In this document: piece by piece, positions 51,224 through 60,025 of the stretch
How the letters are laid out: every line of letters starts with the position of its first letter
Position numbering within the stretch: position 1 is the first letter of the stretch
Assembly: GCF_003627755.1 (NCBI RefSeq)
Contig: NZ_CP032695.1
Span: 2,232,001 to 2,296,000 of the forward strand
Reading direction: 5' to 3'
Length of the DNA: 64,000 bases
From: Rhizobium jaguaris
Lineage (GTDB): Bacteria; Pseudomonadota; Alphaproteobacteria; Rhizobiales; Rhizobiaceae
Translations under genes and position numbers: made by a program
Notes under the pieces: model-generated
Database searches by the model: none
What the model was told of the DNA's origin: nothing
The model's input: the letters and a program-made list of their open reading frames with translations, nothing else

Positions 51224-54200
51224 TCAGCTCGTCTGTGTTGCAGGCCGTCGTGGAATGCGAAACCAGGCAACATACAAGGCCGGAAGGAAGAGCAGCGTCA
51301 GGACCGTACCGACGACAATGCCGCCCATCATCGCATAGGCCATCGGACCCCAGAATATCTCCCTGGAGATCGGGATGAGCGCAAGCGTTGCCGCGGCAGC
51401 CGTCAGCATAATGGGCCGCATTCGATGCTCCGTCGCTTCGATGACGGCTTGCCAGGCCGGCACGCCCTCGCTTCGAAGGTGCTCAATCTGCACGACAAGA
51501 ATCACCGAGTTGCGGATCAGAATGCCGATCAGCGCCAAGACACCCAGGATGGCGACAAACCCCAGTGGCGCATTGCTGAGCAACAGGGCCGCGACAACGC
51601 CGATCAGTGCCAGGGGAGCAACGGCAAAGACCAGAAAGAGCCTGCTGAAACTTTGCAACTGGATCATCAGGATCGTTGCCATGATGAACAGCATCAGCGG
51701 CGCTACTGCCACGATTGGCCCCTGCGCTTTCGCACTTTCCTCGACCGAACCGCCCTCGACAATATGGTAGCCGCTAGGAAGGCGCTTGCGGAATTCGTCG
51801 ACTTTCGGCTGCAGTTCGGTGACGATCGTCGCCGGCTGCGTCGATCCGACGACGGCAGCCTTGATGGTGATGGTCGGTATGCGTGTCCGGCGCCAGATCG
51901 TTGGCTGTTCCAGCTCATAGTGGAAATTGGCGACTGCCGAGAGAGGCACGGACTTGCCGTTGGAACCCGCCAGTTGAAGGTTCTGCAGTGTCTCGATCGA
52001 ACCGCGCTCAGCCGTCTGGGCCCTGCCGATCACATCGATCAGATAGATGCCGTCCCGAATATTCGTCGCCGCCGTACCCTCGACAATGCCATTGAGGGCC
52101 GTTGCGATATCCTGCGACGAGACGCCCAATTGCCGCGCTTTGTCCTGAAGAACATCAACTTTGACGACGCGCGAAGGTTCGTTCCAATCGAAGGTCATGT
52201 TGGACAGCAAGGGATGCTGACCGACGATACCTGCAAATTGCTGCGCGATGTCCCGGACCTTCTGGATATCAGGCCCGCTGATCCGGTATTGCACCGGCTT
52301 GCCGACCGGGGGGCCGATGTCGAGCAGCTTCACGAATGCGTCCGTTCCGGGGAAAGTCTTGGTCAGATAATCCTGCAATTCGGCTTTGACCTTGTCACGA
52401 ACGTCAAGCCCCTTGGTCACGATCACCGTCTGGCCGAACGAGACGTCGGGCGTCTGGACATCGAAGGACAGGATGAATCGGGGAGCGCCTTGTCCGACAT
52501 AGCTCGTCCAGTGATCGATATCCTTGTTGTTGGCGAGCATCTCACGTTCGAACCTGGCCATTTGCTTGTTCGTCTCCGAAATCGAGCTGTTCTGCGGCAG
52601 GTTCCAGTCGACGATCAGTTCGGGCCTGTCGGAGGAAGGGAAAAACTGTTGCTGCACCAGGCTCATCCCGCCGATGGAGAGGGCAAACGCAGCTACGGTC
52701 GCGCCGATGGTTATCCAGCGCCAACGCAGGGCAACGTTCAGGAGCCATGAAAAGGCACGCGCAAAGCGACCTTTCTGATCATGGTGGGATTTCATACTCT
52801 TCGGAAGGATCGTCACGCCCAAAAGCGGCGTGAACAACACCGCGACGATCCATGAAACCAGCAGTGAAACCGCAATTACCACGAAAAGAGTGAAAGTGAA
52901 TTCGCCGGCCGCACTGGTATTGAGGCCGACGGGGATAAAGCCGGCGACCGTCACAAGCGTGCCCGTCAACATCGGGAAGGCCGTCGAGGTATAGACGTGT
53001 GTCGCTGCCTTTCTCAGATCATCGCCCACCTCCAGCCGGGCAACCATCATCTCCACCGCGATCATTGCGTCGTCAACGAGAAGGCCAAGAGCGATGATCA
53101 ATGCCCCAAGCGAAATGCGCTGCATGGAGATGCCGCTATAGGCCATGACGAGAAAGGTGATCGCCAGCACGAGCGGAATGGAGATGGCAACCACCAGCCC
53201 CGCCCGGACGCCGAGGCTGATGAAGCTGATCGCAAGCACGATGACGATCGCTTCGAATAGCGCGCGTGTGAAGCCCGACACGGCATCGTCGACGACGGCA
53301 GGCTGATCGGAAACGCGCTGGACGTCCACGCCGATGGGAAGATCTGCAGTGACCTGCTCAATTTCCTTGTCGAGCGCCTTGCCGAATTCAAGCAGATTCG
53401 CCCCGGTCTTCATGCCGATGGCAAGCCCAATGGCTGGCTGGCCATTATATCTGAACAGGGATGAGGGAGGATCGACATAGCCGCGTTTAATCGTCGCGAC
53501 GTCGGTCAACGGAAAGAAGCGGTCGTTGACACGAAGATTGATCGATTTGAGGCTTTCCTCGGATGTGAACTGGCCACTCACCCGCAAGGCGATGCGCTCA
53601 GGACCCGCATCGACGAAACCCGACTGGGTCACGGCATTCTGTGCCTGAAGCGTGTTGATGACAGATTGCTGGTTAAGCCCCAGAGCTGCAATCTTTCGCG
53701 TGGAGAATTCGAGATAGATGGCCTCGTCCTGCGCGCCGATGATATCCACCTTGCCGACATTAGGGACCGTCAGCACTTTCGCGCGCGCATCCTCGACGAG
53801 ATCACGAAGCTGGCGCTGTGTCAGTCCATCGCTGGTAAAGGCGTAGATATTCCCATAGACGTCGCCGAAGCTATCGTTGAAAAACGGTCCGACGACACCG
53901 CTTGGAAAATCGCCCTTGATGTCGCCGATCATATTGCGGACTCGCGTCCAGATGGCATTGACATCCTTGGCCTTGGTCGTCGGCAGAAGCTCCACAAAAA
54001 TGGTCGTCTGGCCAGCAACGGTCTCGCTCTTGGTATAATCGAGCGAATCCAGTTCCTCGAGCTTCTTTTCGATGCGGTCGGTGACCTGCTTGGTCACTTC
54101 CTCGGCTGACGCGCCAGGCCATTGCGCCTGAATGATCATGGTCTTGATGGTGAAGGCTGGATCTTCTTCGCGACCGAGCCCGATATAGGAAAATGCGCCG

Positions 54201-54280
54201 GCCAGAATGAAGACGATCATGAAGTACCAGACGAGCGAACGATGTTCGAGTGCCCAGTCGGACAGGTTGAATTTTTTCAC
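51224..54280 (-). CDS. RND-family efflux pump inner-membrane subunit
   Basis: A 1018-residue proton-driven exporter with the twelve-helix RND layout: TM1 at about 12-33, two large periplasmic loops (about 38-330 and 555-860) and the proton-relay TM4 segment LGALIIALGLLVDDAMIAVEMMVAR (about 390-414, with two adjacent Asp). The early GREEDPAFTIKTMIIQAQWPGASAEEVTKQVTDRIEKKL is typical of the branch related to NolG and multidrug pumps. Two adaptor genes precede it and a TetR repressor is divergent. No outer-membrane channel gene is present. Confidence 0.93.
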   Translation of the reverse strand: MKKFNLSDWALEHRSLVWYFMIVFILAGAFSYIGLGREEDPAFTIKTMIIQAQWPGASAEEVTKQVTDRIEKKLEELDSLDYTKSETVAGQTTIFVELLPTTKAKDVNAIWTRVRNMIGDIKGDFPSGVVGPFFNDSFGDVYGNIYAFTSDGLTQRQLRDLVEDARAKVLTVPNVGKVDIIGAQDEAIYLEFSTRKIAALGLNQQSVINTLQAQNAVTQSGFVDAGPERIALRVSGQFTSEESLKSINLRVNDRFFPLTDVATIKRGYVDPPSSLFRYNGQPAIGLAIGMKTGANLLEFGKALDKEIEQVTADLPIGVDVQRVSDQPAVVDDAVSGFTRALFEAIVIVLAISFISLGVRAGLVVAISIPLVLAITFLVMAYSGISMQRISLGALIIALGLLVDDAMIAVEMMVARLEVGDDLRKAATHVYTSTAFPMLTGTLVTVAGFIPVGLNTSAAGEFTFTLFVVIAVSLLVSWIVAVLFTPLLGVTILPKSMKSHHDQKGRFARAFSWLLNVALRWRWITIGATVAAFALSIGGMSLVQQQFFPSSDRPELIVDWNLPQNSSISETNKQMARFEREMLANNKDIDHWTSYVGQGAPRFILSFDVQTPDVSFGQTVIVTKGLDVRDKVKAELQDYLTKTFPGTDAFVKLLDIGPPVGKPVQYRISGPDIQKVRDIAQQFAGIVGQHPLLSNMTFDWNEPSRVVKVDVLQDKARQLGVSSQDIATALNGIVEGTAATNIRDGIYLIDVIGRAQTAERGSIETLQNLQLAGSNGKSVPLSAVANFHYELEQPTIWRRTRIPTITIKAAVVGSTQPATIVTELQPKVDEFRKRLPSGYHIVEGGSVEESAKAQGPIVAVAPLMLFIMATILMIQLQSFSRLFLVFAVAPLALIGVVAALLLSNAPLGFVAILGVLALIGILIRNSVILVVQIEHLRSEGVPAWQAVIEATEHRMRPIMLTAAAATLALIPISREIFWGPMAYAMMGGIVVGTVLTLLFLPALYVAWFRIPRRPATQTS

Positions 54281-54291
54281 GGGGTCTTTCC

Positions 54292-55362
54292 TTAATCTAC
54301 CCTGACGGCTTGGCCGTCGGCGAGCTTGTGAACGCCGGCAATGACGATGCGTTCGCCGGGGTTGATGCCTTCGGCGATCCTCACGGAACCGCCCTCGACG
54401 AGGTCTCCGTCGATCTTGATCGCGCGAATGGAGACCTCGCGAGCCGCGGTATCGACAACCCAGACGTTCGGCTTCCCGTCCTTCATCAGGACCGATGACG
54501 ACGGCAGCAGGATCATCGGATCTGCAACAACGGTCGCGGTCGCGGTGACGACAGAGCCTAGGCGAAACGTGGCTGGCGGATCGATGAGCGTGATTTTCGT
54601 GCGTCGCGTGCGGGTCGTAGCCTCAGCTTCCGGGGCGATCTCTCTGACAACACCGCGTGCGCGGATGGTTGGATCCAACTGGAGAGCGACCTCGAAGGGC
54701 GACCCCACCTTGAGACCATCGAAGCTTGCCACAGGTATGTCGATGATGGCGTCCCGCTGGTCAGGGCGGGCGATGGTGGCAATGCTCTGGCCCGCGGCCA
54801 CGACCTGGCCCACCTCGGCCGAAGTCGCTGTCACGACGCCGTCGAATTCCGCGCGAAGCTGCGCGTAGCCCAGTTGCTCTTCGGCCTTATCCAAATTGGC
54901 CTGCGCCTTGGCAACCGAAGCACTCGCGCTTCTGCGCCCAAGTTCCGCCTCTTCGTAGGCAGCTTCACTTCCCGATCTGCTCTCGAGCAAGGACCGCTGG
55001 CGTTCTTCGGAGGATGCGGCATTTGCCAACTGCGCCTGGGCATTCGAAAGCTCGGACTGCGAACTCTTGACCGCGAGCTCCAGTGAAAGCGGATCGATCG
55101 CCGCAACAACGTCGCCCTTCTTGACGATGTCGCCGACGCTGACCTTGCGCGCTATGACCCGTCCCAGAACCCGAAATGCGAGCTGGGTCTCGATCTTCGC
55201 CTCGATCGTTCCCGGCAGGGTCAGCGCAGAAGCCGCGGTGGACTTGGCGACAATCGAAAGGACGGGGCGCGGCGGCTCGTAGTGGGCTTCAGCCTGTTTC
55301 TGGCAAGACGTCAGCAGCAATGACCCGAGCATCGCAAGGCCGGCTGTGATACGGATATTCAT
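54292..55362 (-). CDS. RND efflux periplasmic adaptor lipoprotein (MFP) 2
   Basis: A 356-residue membrane-fusion protein. Lipobox LLTSC with Cys20 shows lipid anchoring. Then ALTLPGTIEAKIETQLAFRVLGRVIARKVSVGDIVKKGDVVAAID (lipoyl half), a helical hairpin (about 95-160, rich in Gln/Ala/Glu), and QLRAEFDGVVTATSAEVGQVVAAGQSIATIA (second lipoyl half). Overlaps the first adaptor by 4 nt. Two different adaptors with one pump suggest a hetero-hexameric ring. Confidence 0.92.
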   Translation of the reverse strand: MNIRITAGLAMLGSLLLTSCQKQAEAHYEPPRPVLSIVAKSTAASALTLPGTIEAKIETQLAFRVLGRVIARKVSVGDIVKKGDVVAAIDPLSLELAVKSSQSELSNAQAQLANAASSEERQRSLLESRSGSEAAYEEAELGRRSASASVAKAQANLDKAEEQLGYAQLRAEFDGVVTATSAEVGQVVAAGQSIATIARPDQRDAIIDIPVASFDGLKVGSPFEVALQLDPTIRARGVVREIAPEAEATTRTRRTKITLIDPPATFRLGSVVTATATVVADPMILLPSSSVLMKDGKPNVWVVDTAAREVSIRAIKIDGDLVEGGSVRIAEGINPGERIVIAGVHKLADGQAVRVD

Positions 55363-56435
55363 TTTGCAGCTCCTTTGTCGTAGGTGACGGCTTGGCCCGG
55401 TCGCAGGAATTTCGCGCCATCGACGACGACGATCTCGCCTGGAGACACGCCCGCCCGCACTGCAAAGCGGCCGGTCTCATAACCGGAGACATCGATCTGA
55501 CGAAGAGACACGCTTGATGAAGTAGGATCGATGATCCAAACGGCCGGCTGCCCGCTTTTTGAGGTCATTGCCGACCAAGGCAGTTCGATTGCATCTCGCG
55601 CGACGGACCGAAACAAGCCGACGACGGGAGCGCCAAGCTGCATGTCCGGCGCCCCTTCGAGACCCACCTTGACCCTGATCGTCCCGGTCGACGAGTCGAT
55701 CGTGGGCGAGATTTCGCGCACCGAAGCTTCTGCCTTGTGAGACGGTGCCGAAAGGAGGCTAACGGCGACCTTGTTTTCAAGGTTTCGACCCAGATAAAGC
55801 GACTCAAAGACGTTGAAGACAGCGTCGCGAGGACCGTCATGGGCAAGTGTAAAGATCAGCTGTGCCGCTTGCGCGACCTGCCCAACTTCGGCGTTTCTGG
55901 CGGTGATGACGCCGTCGGCATCGGCGCGCAGTTCCGTATAAGAGAGCGCGTCCTGGGCCGTGTCGAGTTGAGCTTGCGCCGATTTCACGCTTCCCTGGGC
56001 GGTCAACAGCGCTTCTTGGGCCTGATCGAGCGCAGCACGGGTCGTCACCTGCGTCTTGAAGAGATTCTGCTGCCGGTCGAAGGCTAGCTGGGCCTGCGTT
56101 TGCTGGGCAAGCGTCGACTGCAGGTTCGCAGTGGCAACGTCGAGATCCGCCTTCTGTTCTTCGGCGTCCATACGGGCAAGAACCTGCCCCTCCTTCACCG
56201 ATGAGCCAACATCGACGAGACGTTCGACAATGCGCCCGCTGACCCTGAAAGAGAGGTCGCTCTCGACGCGTGCGCTGATCTCTCCGGTGATGGCGCTGGT
56301 TTCGACGACCGGCGCGACCTTGGCCACGACGGTCTCCACGTTCTTTGGCTTTGCCTCACTCGCGCTTTGCTTTTCGCATGAGGCAAGCGCGACGGCACTG
56401 ACGCCAAGCCAGGCCGCAACAAGGACAGTTTTCAT
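55359..56435 (-). CDS. RND efflux periplasmic adaptor lipoprotein (MFP) 1
   Basis: A 358-residue adaptor; start ATG 56435 (MKTVLVAAWLGVSAVALASC, lipobox Cys20) is preferred to 56453. It has the same order of lipoyl half, helical hairpin (LDVATANLQSTLAQQTQAQLAFDRQQ...AALDQAQEALLTAQGSVKSAQAQLDTAQ) and lipoyl/beta-barrel as the second adaptor but differs strongly in sequence. First gene of the operon, with its promoter in the TetR divergon. Confidence 0.92.
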   Translation of the reverse strand: MKTVLVAAWLGVSAVALASCEKQSASEAKPKNVETVVAKVAPVVETSAITGEISARVESDLSFRVSGRIVERLVDVGSSVKEGQVLARMDAEEQKADLDVATANLQSTLAQQTQAQLAFDRQQNLFKTQVTTRAALDQAQEALLTAQGSVKSAQAQLDTAQDALSYTELRADADGVITARNAEVGQVAQAAQLIFTLAHDGPRDAVFNVFESLYLGRNLENKVAVSLLSAPSHKAEASVREISPTIDSSTGTIRVKVGLEGAPDMQLGAPVVGLFRSVARDAIELPWSAMTSKSGQPAVWIIDPTSSSVSLRQIDVSGYETGRFAVRAGVSPGEIVVVDGAKFLRPGQAVTYDKGAAK

Positions 56436-56473
56436 GATTTGACCCTCTTGCATTCGTTTGCCAGTGGAATATT

Positions 56474-56495
56474 ATTGACTGACTCGTTAGTCAAT
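56474..56495. promoter_or_regulatory. Operator dyad of the RND efflux operon
   Basis: ATTGACT-N8-AGTCAAT lies between the first adaptor (start 56435) and the TetR gene (start 56543). It contains a further pseudo-repeat GACT within the spacer. A 22-bp dyad with 7-base arms is usual for TetR regulators of efflux pumps. Confidence 0.7.
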
Positions 56496-56542
56496 AGAAA
56501 TTGTCTTGACGATAACCCACCGATGACGCTCAAGGTGAAGAT

Positions 56543-57172
56543 ATGGATGATCAAAAGAAGCTCACGCGTGCAGAGCAAAAGGCTCGCCGACCCGTTCAGA
56601 TCTTGGATGCTGCGTTTGAAGAGTTCGTCGAGCGCGGCTATGTCGCCACACGTGTTGAAGACATTGCCAGCAGGGTCGGAGTAACGAAGGGCACTATTTA
56701 CGTCTACTTCGAGACCAAGGAGCAGCTTTTCGAAGCGATGATCCGGCATATTTCCGTGCCGCTCGAAGAGCTTTTAGCCAGTTCAAATGAAATAAAAGGG
56801 ACCGCTGCGGAGCGGCTTCAGAAACGTATCGAACTAATCTACGATCTCATAATCAAGGATCGCAAACTGCGGGAGCTGATAAGATTCGTCATCGCCGAAG
56901 GATCGCGGTTTCCCCAGATCGTCGATCGACACCACGACATATTTATTGATCCTCTCGAGAGACAAATGCAGTCTCTTCTCGATGAGGGCATAAAAAATGG
57001 CGAGTTCCGGCCCACGCCGGCAGCCTTCAGCGATGCGGTTATCGCACCCGCAATCGCCTTTCTTGTATTCAAACTCATTTTTGAAGACCGACGCATTTTG
57101 GACAGGGATACCTACCTGAAGGCTCACGTCGATCTCATCTTGCATGGGTTGTGCGAACCCGCGCCTCGCTAG
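56543..57172 (+). CDS. TetR/AcrR family transcriptional regulator of the efflux operon
   Basis: A 209-residue regulator: HTH at about 17-63 (QILDAAFEEFVERGYVATRVEDIASRVGVTKGTIYVYFETKEQLFEAMI) and a C-terminal TetR_C domain. Divergent from the MFP-MFP-RND genes, with the dyad between; the classical acrR/ramR-like arrangement in which an exported compound relieves repression. Ends 47 bases before the convergent QueA-like gene. Confidence 0.9.
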   Translation: MDDQKKLTRAEQKARRPVQILDAAFEEFVERGYVATRVEDIASRVGVTKGTIYVYFETKEQLFEAMIRHISVPLEELLASSNEIKGTAAERLQKRIELIYDLIIKDRKLRELIRFVIAEGSRFPQIVDRHHDIFIDPLERQMQSLLDEGIKNGEFRPTPAAFSDAVIAPAIAFLVFKLIFEDRRILDRDTYLKAHVDLILHGLCEPAPR

Positions 57173-57219
57173 ATGGCGAAGCCATCGCCAGTATAGCCAC
57201 GTCCAGTAGACGCTTCGTG

Positions 57220-58272
57220 TCAAGCGCCTCGGCCCGTCGATAGAAGCAGCGGCTGGCGATTGAGCAGCATGGAATCGCCGAATTCATGCGCGCGGTAGCC
57301 GTACGCAGTGAGGCTTGCGGACGTCCTCGCAAGTCGGGCATCGTCGGCAAAGGCGCGCAGGAGCTCGAAGTGGCTCTCGCCTGGCTGGTGGATGCCTGTG
57401 AGAATCGAATCGACCACGCGAACCGGCATGCCCCGCGCGATACGCCCTGTCGCAATGCCATCTCCGGCGCGAACACTGCCATCGGGATTGGCGGCAGCCT
57501 CGAGCGCGCGTACGACGCTCGTTCCTATCGCGATGATGCGGCTGCCGCGCAGCTTCGCCCGCGCGACCTGCGCCGCGGTGTGCTCAGGGATGCGATAGGG
57601 CTCGTCGAAAGGAAGCCGCAAGTCGAGCGTGGGATCGCCGGTGGAAGAAACGCCAGCGGCATGCGTGAGTGTTGTGAAACCGATGGCGCGCCGACGCCAG
57701 GCTTGGAGCGTACGCCAGTCGAGCGCGAAGCCGGCCGACGGCGCTTCGAACGCGAATGGCGAGGCCGCAATCTTCGTCCAAACATCCCACAGTGCCACCG
57801 GTTCGGGAACATGCGCGTATTGGATCGGCCGACCGTGCCGCGCGAGTCCTGCAAGCACCGCTGCGTGGTTGTTTAGGAAGCGCAGTTCCACTAGGCGAGG
57901 ATGGCCGCGAAGGCGCTCTATAGCCGCTTCAAGCGGGCCGAGCCGGAGGCGATCGCCTGCCGAAAGCGGCGGCGGCGGCAGCCGGTCTTCGGTGCGCGTG
58001 CGATGATCGCCCGGCCCGAAGGCAATCGCCACGAAGCGAGCTGGGTCGGAACGTGATACCCAGCCAGCAAGGCGAATCTCGATCGCTTGATCGCTGGGGA
58101 GATGCGTGCCGTGAAGGCTCGCCGGCAAAGTCGCAGCGTCATTGGCGACGACCAGATCACCAGGATCGAATAGTGTCCCGAGTCCACCGCGCGGCAGGTC
58201 ACGCATAGTGCCGTCCGCCTCGATGACAAACAGCCTGGCTGAGTGCGGATTGGAGTGGTCAGCGGCAATCAT
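57220..58272 (-). CDS. Divergent paralogue of S-adenosylmethionine:tRNA ribosyltransferase-isomerase (QueA-like)
   Basis: A 350-residue protein of the QueA family. Its segments GDLVVANDAATLPASLHG, PEPVALWDVWTKIAASPFAFEAPSAGFALDW, THAAGVSSTGDPTLDLRLPFDEPYRIPEHTAAQVARAK, IIAIGTSVVRALEA and VDSILTGIHQPGESHFELLRAF follow the family order, but many QueA-invariant residues differ (for example the D-R near the N-terminus and the full E-H-Y loop). The start at 58272 overlaps the SDR stop by 4 nt; an in-frame extension to 58680 lies within that gene. Because it is co-transcribed with an SDR and faces SoxR, it may not be the housekeeping queuosine enzyme. Confidence 0.75.
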   Translation of the reverse strand: MIAADHSNPHSARLFVIEADGTMRDLPRGGLGTLFDPGDLVVANDAATLPASLHGTHLPSDQAIEIRLAGWVSRSDPARFVAIAFGPGDHRTRTEDRLPPPPLSAGDRLRLGPLEAAIERLRGHPRLVELRFLNNHAAVLAGLARHGRPIQYAHVPEPVALWDVWTKIAASPFAFEAPSAGFALDWRTLQAWRRRAIGFTTLTHAAGVSSTGDPTLDLRLPFDEPYRIPEHTAAQVARAKLRGSRIIAIGTSVVRALEAAANPDGSVRAGDGIATGRIARGMPVRVVDSILTGIHQPGESHFELLRAFADDARLARTSASLTAYGYRAHEFGDSMLLNRQPLLLSTGRGA

Positions 58273-58991
58273 GCAACTGCTCCGGTGGTAAGCGTATCGC
58301 GCGCCGGCAACGCGTCGAGCATCTTTTCGATGATCTCGGCAGCGGCCAGCTCGGGGCTCTTCAAGGTCGACGGATCGGCGTCCGGGAGCGCCAGCGCGTG
58401 CAATGGGGTGTCCATATCTCCGGGATCGAGCGCGAGGAGCCTTATGCCATCGGCTTTCGCCTCCTCGTCCCAAATCGCCGCCAGATGGGTAAGAGCGGCC
58501 TTGCTTGCACCATACGCGCCCCATCCGGGATAGGCATTCACAGCCGTGTCGCTGGAGATGTTGATCACCAGGGCGCCGCGGCCCGCGCGGGCGGACGCGG
58601 CAAGCGCACCGAACAAAGCTTTCGTCAGCCGGAATGCGCCGACGAGGTTGACGGCGAGCGCCGCTTCCAGCTCCTCGCAATCGGTATCGGCAAGAAGGGC
58701 CAGAGGGACGGGACCAAGGCTGGATGCATTGTTGATCAGGACGTCGATCTCGCCGAGGCTTGCCGTGACCTGCAGCGCGATCGCATAGATGTCCTCCTTC
58801 TTGCCGACGTCGCCGACAATGCCGTGTGCGCCAGTCTCATCTGCGATGCGTTCAACATTTTCGGCGGTTCGGGCGACGAAGGCGACGCGTGCACCCATTG
58901 CTGCAAGCTGTCGCACCAGCGCGAGTCCGAGGCCGGACGTACCACCCGTAACCGCCACACGAAGCCCCTGAAGATTAATGTTCGTTTGCAT
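58269..58991 (-). CDS. Short-chain dehydrogenase/reductase (SDR) beside SoxR
   Basis: A 240-residue SDR: TGGTSGLG at residues 15-22, NNASS near 88, NISSDTAVN (Ser) near 144, and YGASK near 157-161. First gene of a two-gene unit with the QueA-like gene (4-nt overlap), transcribed divergently from soxR. SoxR targets in non-enteric bacteria are often redox enzymes, so quinone or redox-dye reduction is possible. Confidence 0.85.
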   Translation of the reverse strand: MQTNINLQGLRVAVTGGTSGLGLALVRQLAAMGARVAFVARTAENVERIADETGAHGIVGDVGKKEDIYAIALQVTASLGEIDVLINNASSLGPVPLALLADTDCEELEAALAVNLVGAFRLTKALFGALAASARAGRGALVINISSDTAVNAYPGWGAYGASKAALTHLAAIWDEEAKADGIRLLALDPGDMDTPLHALALPDADPSTLKSPELAAAEIIEKMLDALPARDTLTTGAVA

Positions 58992-59032
58992 TGTCGATGT
59001 TCCTTCAATGTTGATCGAGTAGTTGCTACAAG

Positions 59033-59048
59033 TTCAAGTTAACTTGAA
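59033..59048. promoter_or_regulatory. SoxR box
   Basis: TTCAAGTTAACTTGAA is a perfect 16-bp palindrome whose centre matches the known SoxR box (CCTCAAGTTAACTTGAGG). It lies between the SDR gene (start 58991) and soxR (start 59079). Confidence 0.85.
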
Positions 59049-59078
59049 GTCAAGTGGGAATCGTGCTTTCCTGTGTGC

Positions 59079-59513
59079 ATGGATACGATGCTCACCATTA
59101 CCGACGTATCGAGGCGCAGCGGCGTCGCCTCATCGGCCCTGCGCTTCTATGAGGAGCGTGGGCTGATCGCCTCCGAGCGCGCGGGCTCCGGACACAGGCG
59201 CTATCACCGATCCGTGCTGCGCCGGATCGCCTTCATCGTCTTTGCGCAGCGCATTGGGCTGACGCTCGAGGAGATCGGCGCCGAGCTCGGCAAGTTACCG
59301 TCCGATCACGTGCCGTCGCGTCGGGACTGGTCTCGGCTGTCGGGCGAGTGGGCAAAGCGCATCGACGAGCGCATCAGCGAGTTGCAGCGCCTGCGGTCGG
59401 GGCTTACCGAGTGCATCGGTTGCGGCTGCCTGTCGATCGACCGGTGTAGCCTGGCAAATCCAGCCGATGTGGCTGGGCGCAAGGGGCCAGGGCCGAGATA
59501 TTGGTTGGGGTAA
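59079..59513 (+). CDS. soxR: Redox-sensitive MerR-family activator SoxR
   Basis: A 144-residue MerR regulator. The HTH reads ITDVSRRSGVASSALRFYEERGLIASERAGSGHRRYHRSVLRRIAFI, followed by the dimerisation helix. The [2Fe-2S]-binding cluster C-x2-C-x-C-x5-C (CIGCGCLSIDRC, near 113-124) is complete. ATG 59079 is preferred to GTG 59073. Facing it is the SDR-QueA-like unit with the SoxR box between them, so this unit is its likely target. Confidence 0.93.
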   Translation: MDTMLTITDVSRRSGVASSALRFYEERGLIASERAGSGHRRYHRSVLRRIAFIVFAQRIGLTLEEIGAELGKLPSDHVPSRRDWSRLSGEWAKRIDERISELQRLRSGLTECIGCGCLSIDRCSLANPADVAGRKGPGPRYWLG

Positions 59514-59545
59514 TCGTCCTCCGGCGGCCGAGCTGACGATCTTGG

Positions 59546-59689
59546 ATGACTATTCCGTATTGGCTGGACGGCGATCACCTCGTCTTGCGGTCTCGCGATG
59601 CTGGCAGGTTTCTCCTTGCCGCCGCTGCCATGCGGGCGCGGGGTCAGGCCTGTAGAGGCGGGCCCGAGGAAGATATTTGGGCGCCCTAG
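59546..59689 (+). CDS. Possible small protein of 47 residues
   Basis: Frame MTIPYWLDGDHLVLRSRDAG...DIWAP in the 512-base gap between soxR and the next transporter. It has hydrophobic, strand-like beginnings but no convincing ribosome site (TTGG before the ATG). Could be a relic of a larger gene. No family recognised. Confidence 0.25.
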   Translation: MTIPYWLDGDHLVLRSRDAGRFLLAAAAMRARGQACRGGPEEDIWAP

Positions 59690-60025
59690 ATCATTGCTGT
59701 GATCGCGTCCGCTCTGAATCGCTCCGTCAGAGGTTGTTCGTGCGATAGCGCTGCGCTTCAATCTACTCGCTCGCAGGGTTGCGCGGCGCTGTCGAAGCGC
59801 GTGGTTAGCCGTTTTTGGCGAAAGCCCGTTGACGTTTGAGGGGCGTAAAGCCTGCAACGATATTCCGTATCGGGGGCGCAAATTGGAGAAGAGCTGCGCG
59901 CGGCCTGGGCTAGCAATCGGAGTAAATCGGTTTTGGCGACGCAATGGCACATAAAATCAAAATTGCTATTTTTGAGATGACAAAATTAACTCGGTCCTGG
60001 AAATAAAACCGATAAGGGGACCACA
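59690..60025. promoter_or_regulatory. 336-base region upstream of the CUT1 sugar operon
   Basis: No gene is seen. The last 80 bases (about 59,945-60,015) turn AT-rich and probably contain the operon promoter; AAGGGGACC at 60014-60022 is the ribosome site of the binding-protein gene. No clear operator dyad was found. Confidence 0.4.

Noticed and set aside
50984..52750. 588-codon plus-strand frame opposite the RND pump and hydrolase
   Set aside because: Antisense shadow of a highly recognisable RND pump; extremely rich in Arg, Asp and His, without domain motifs.
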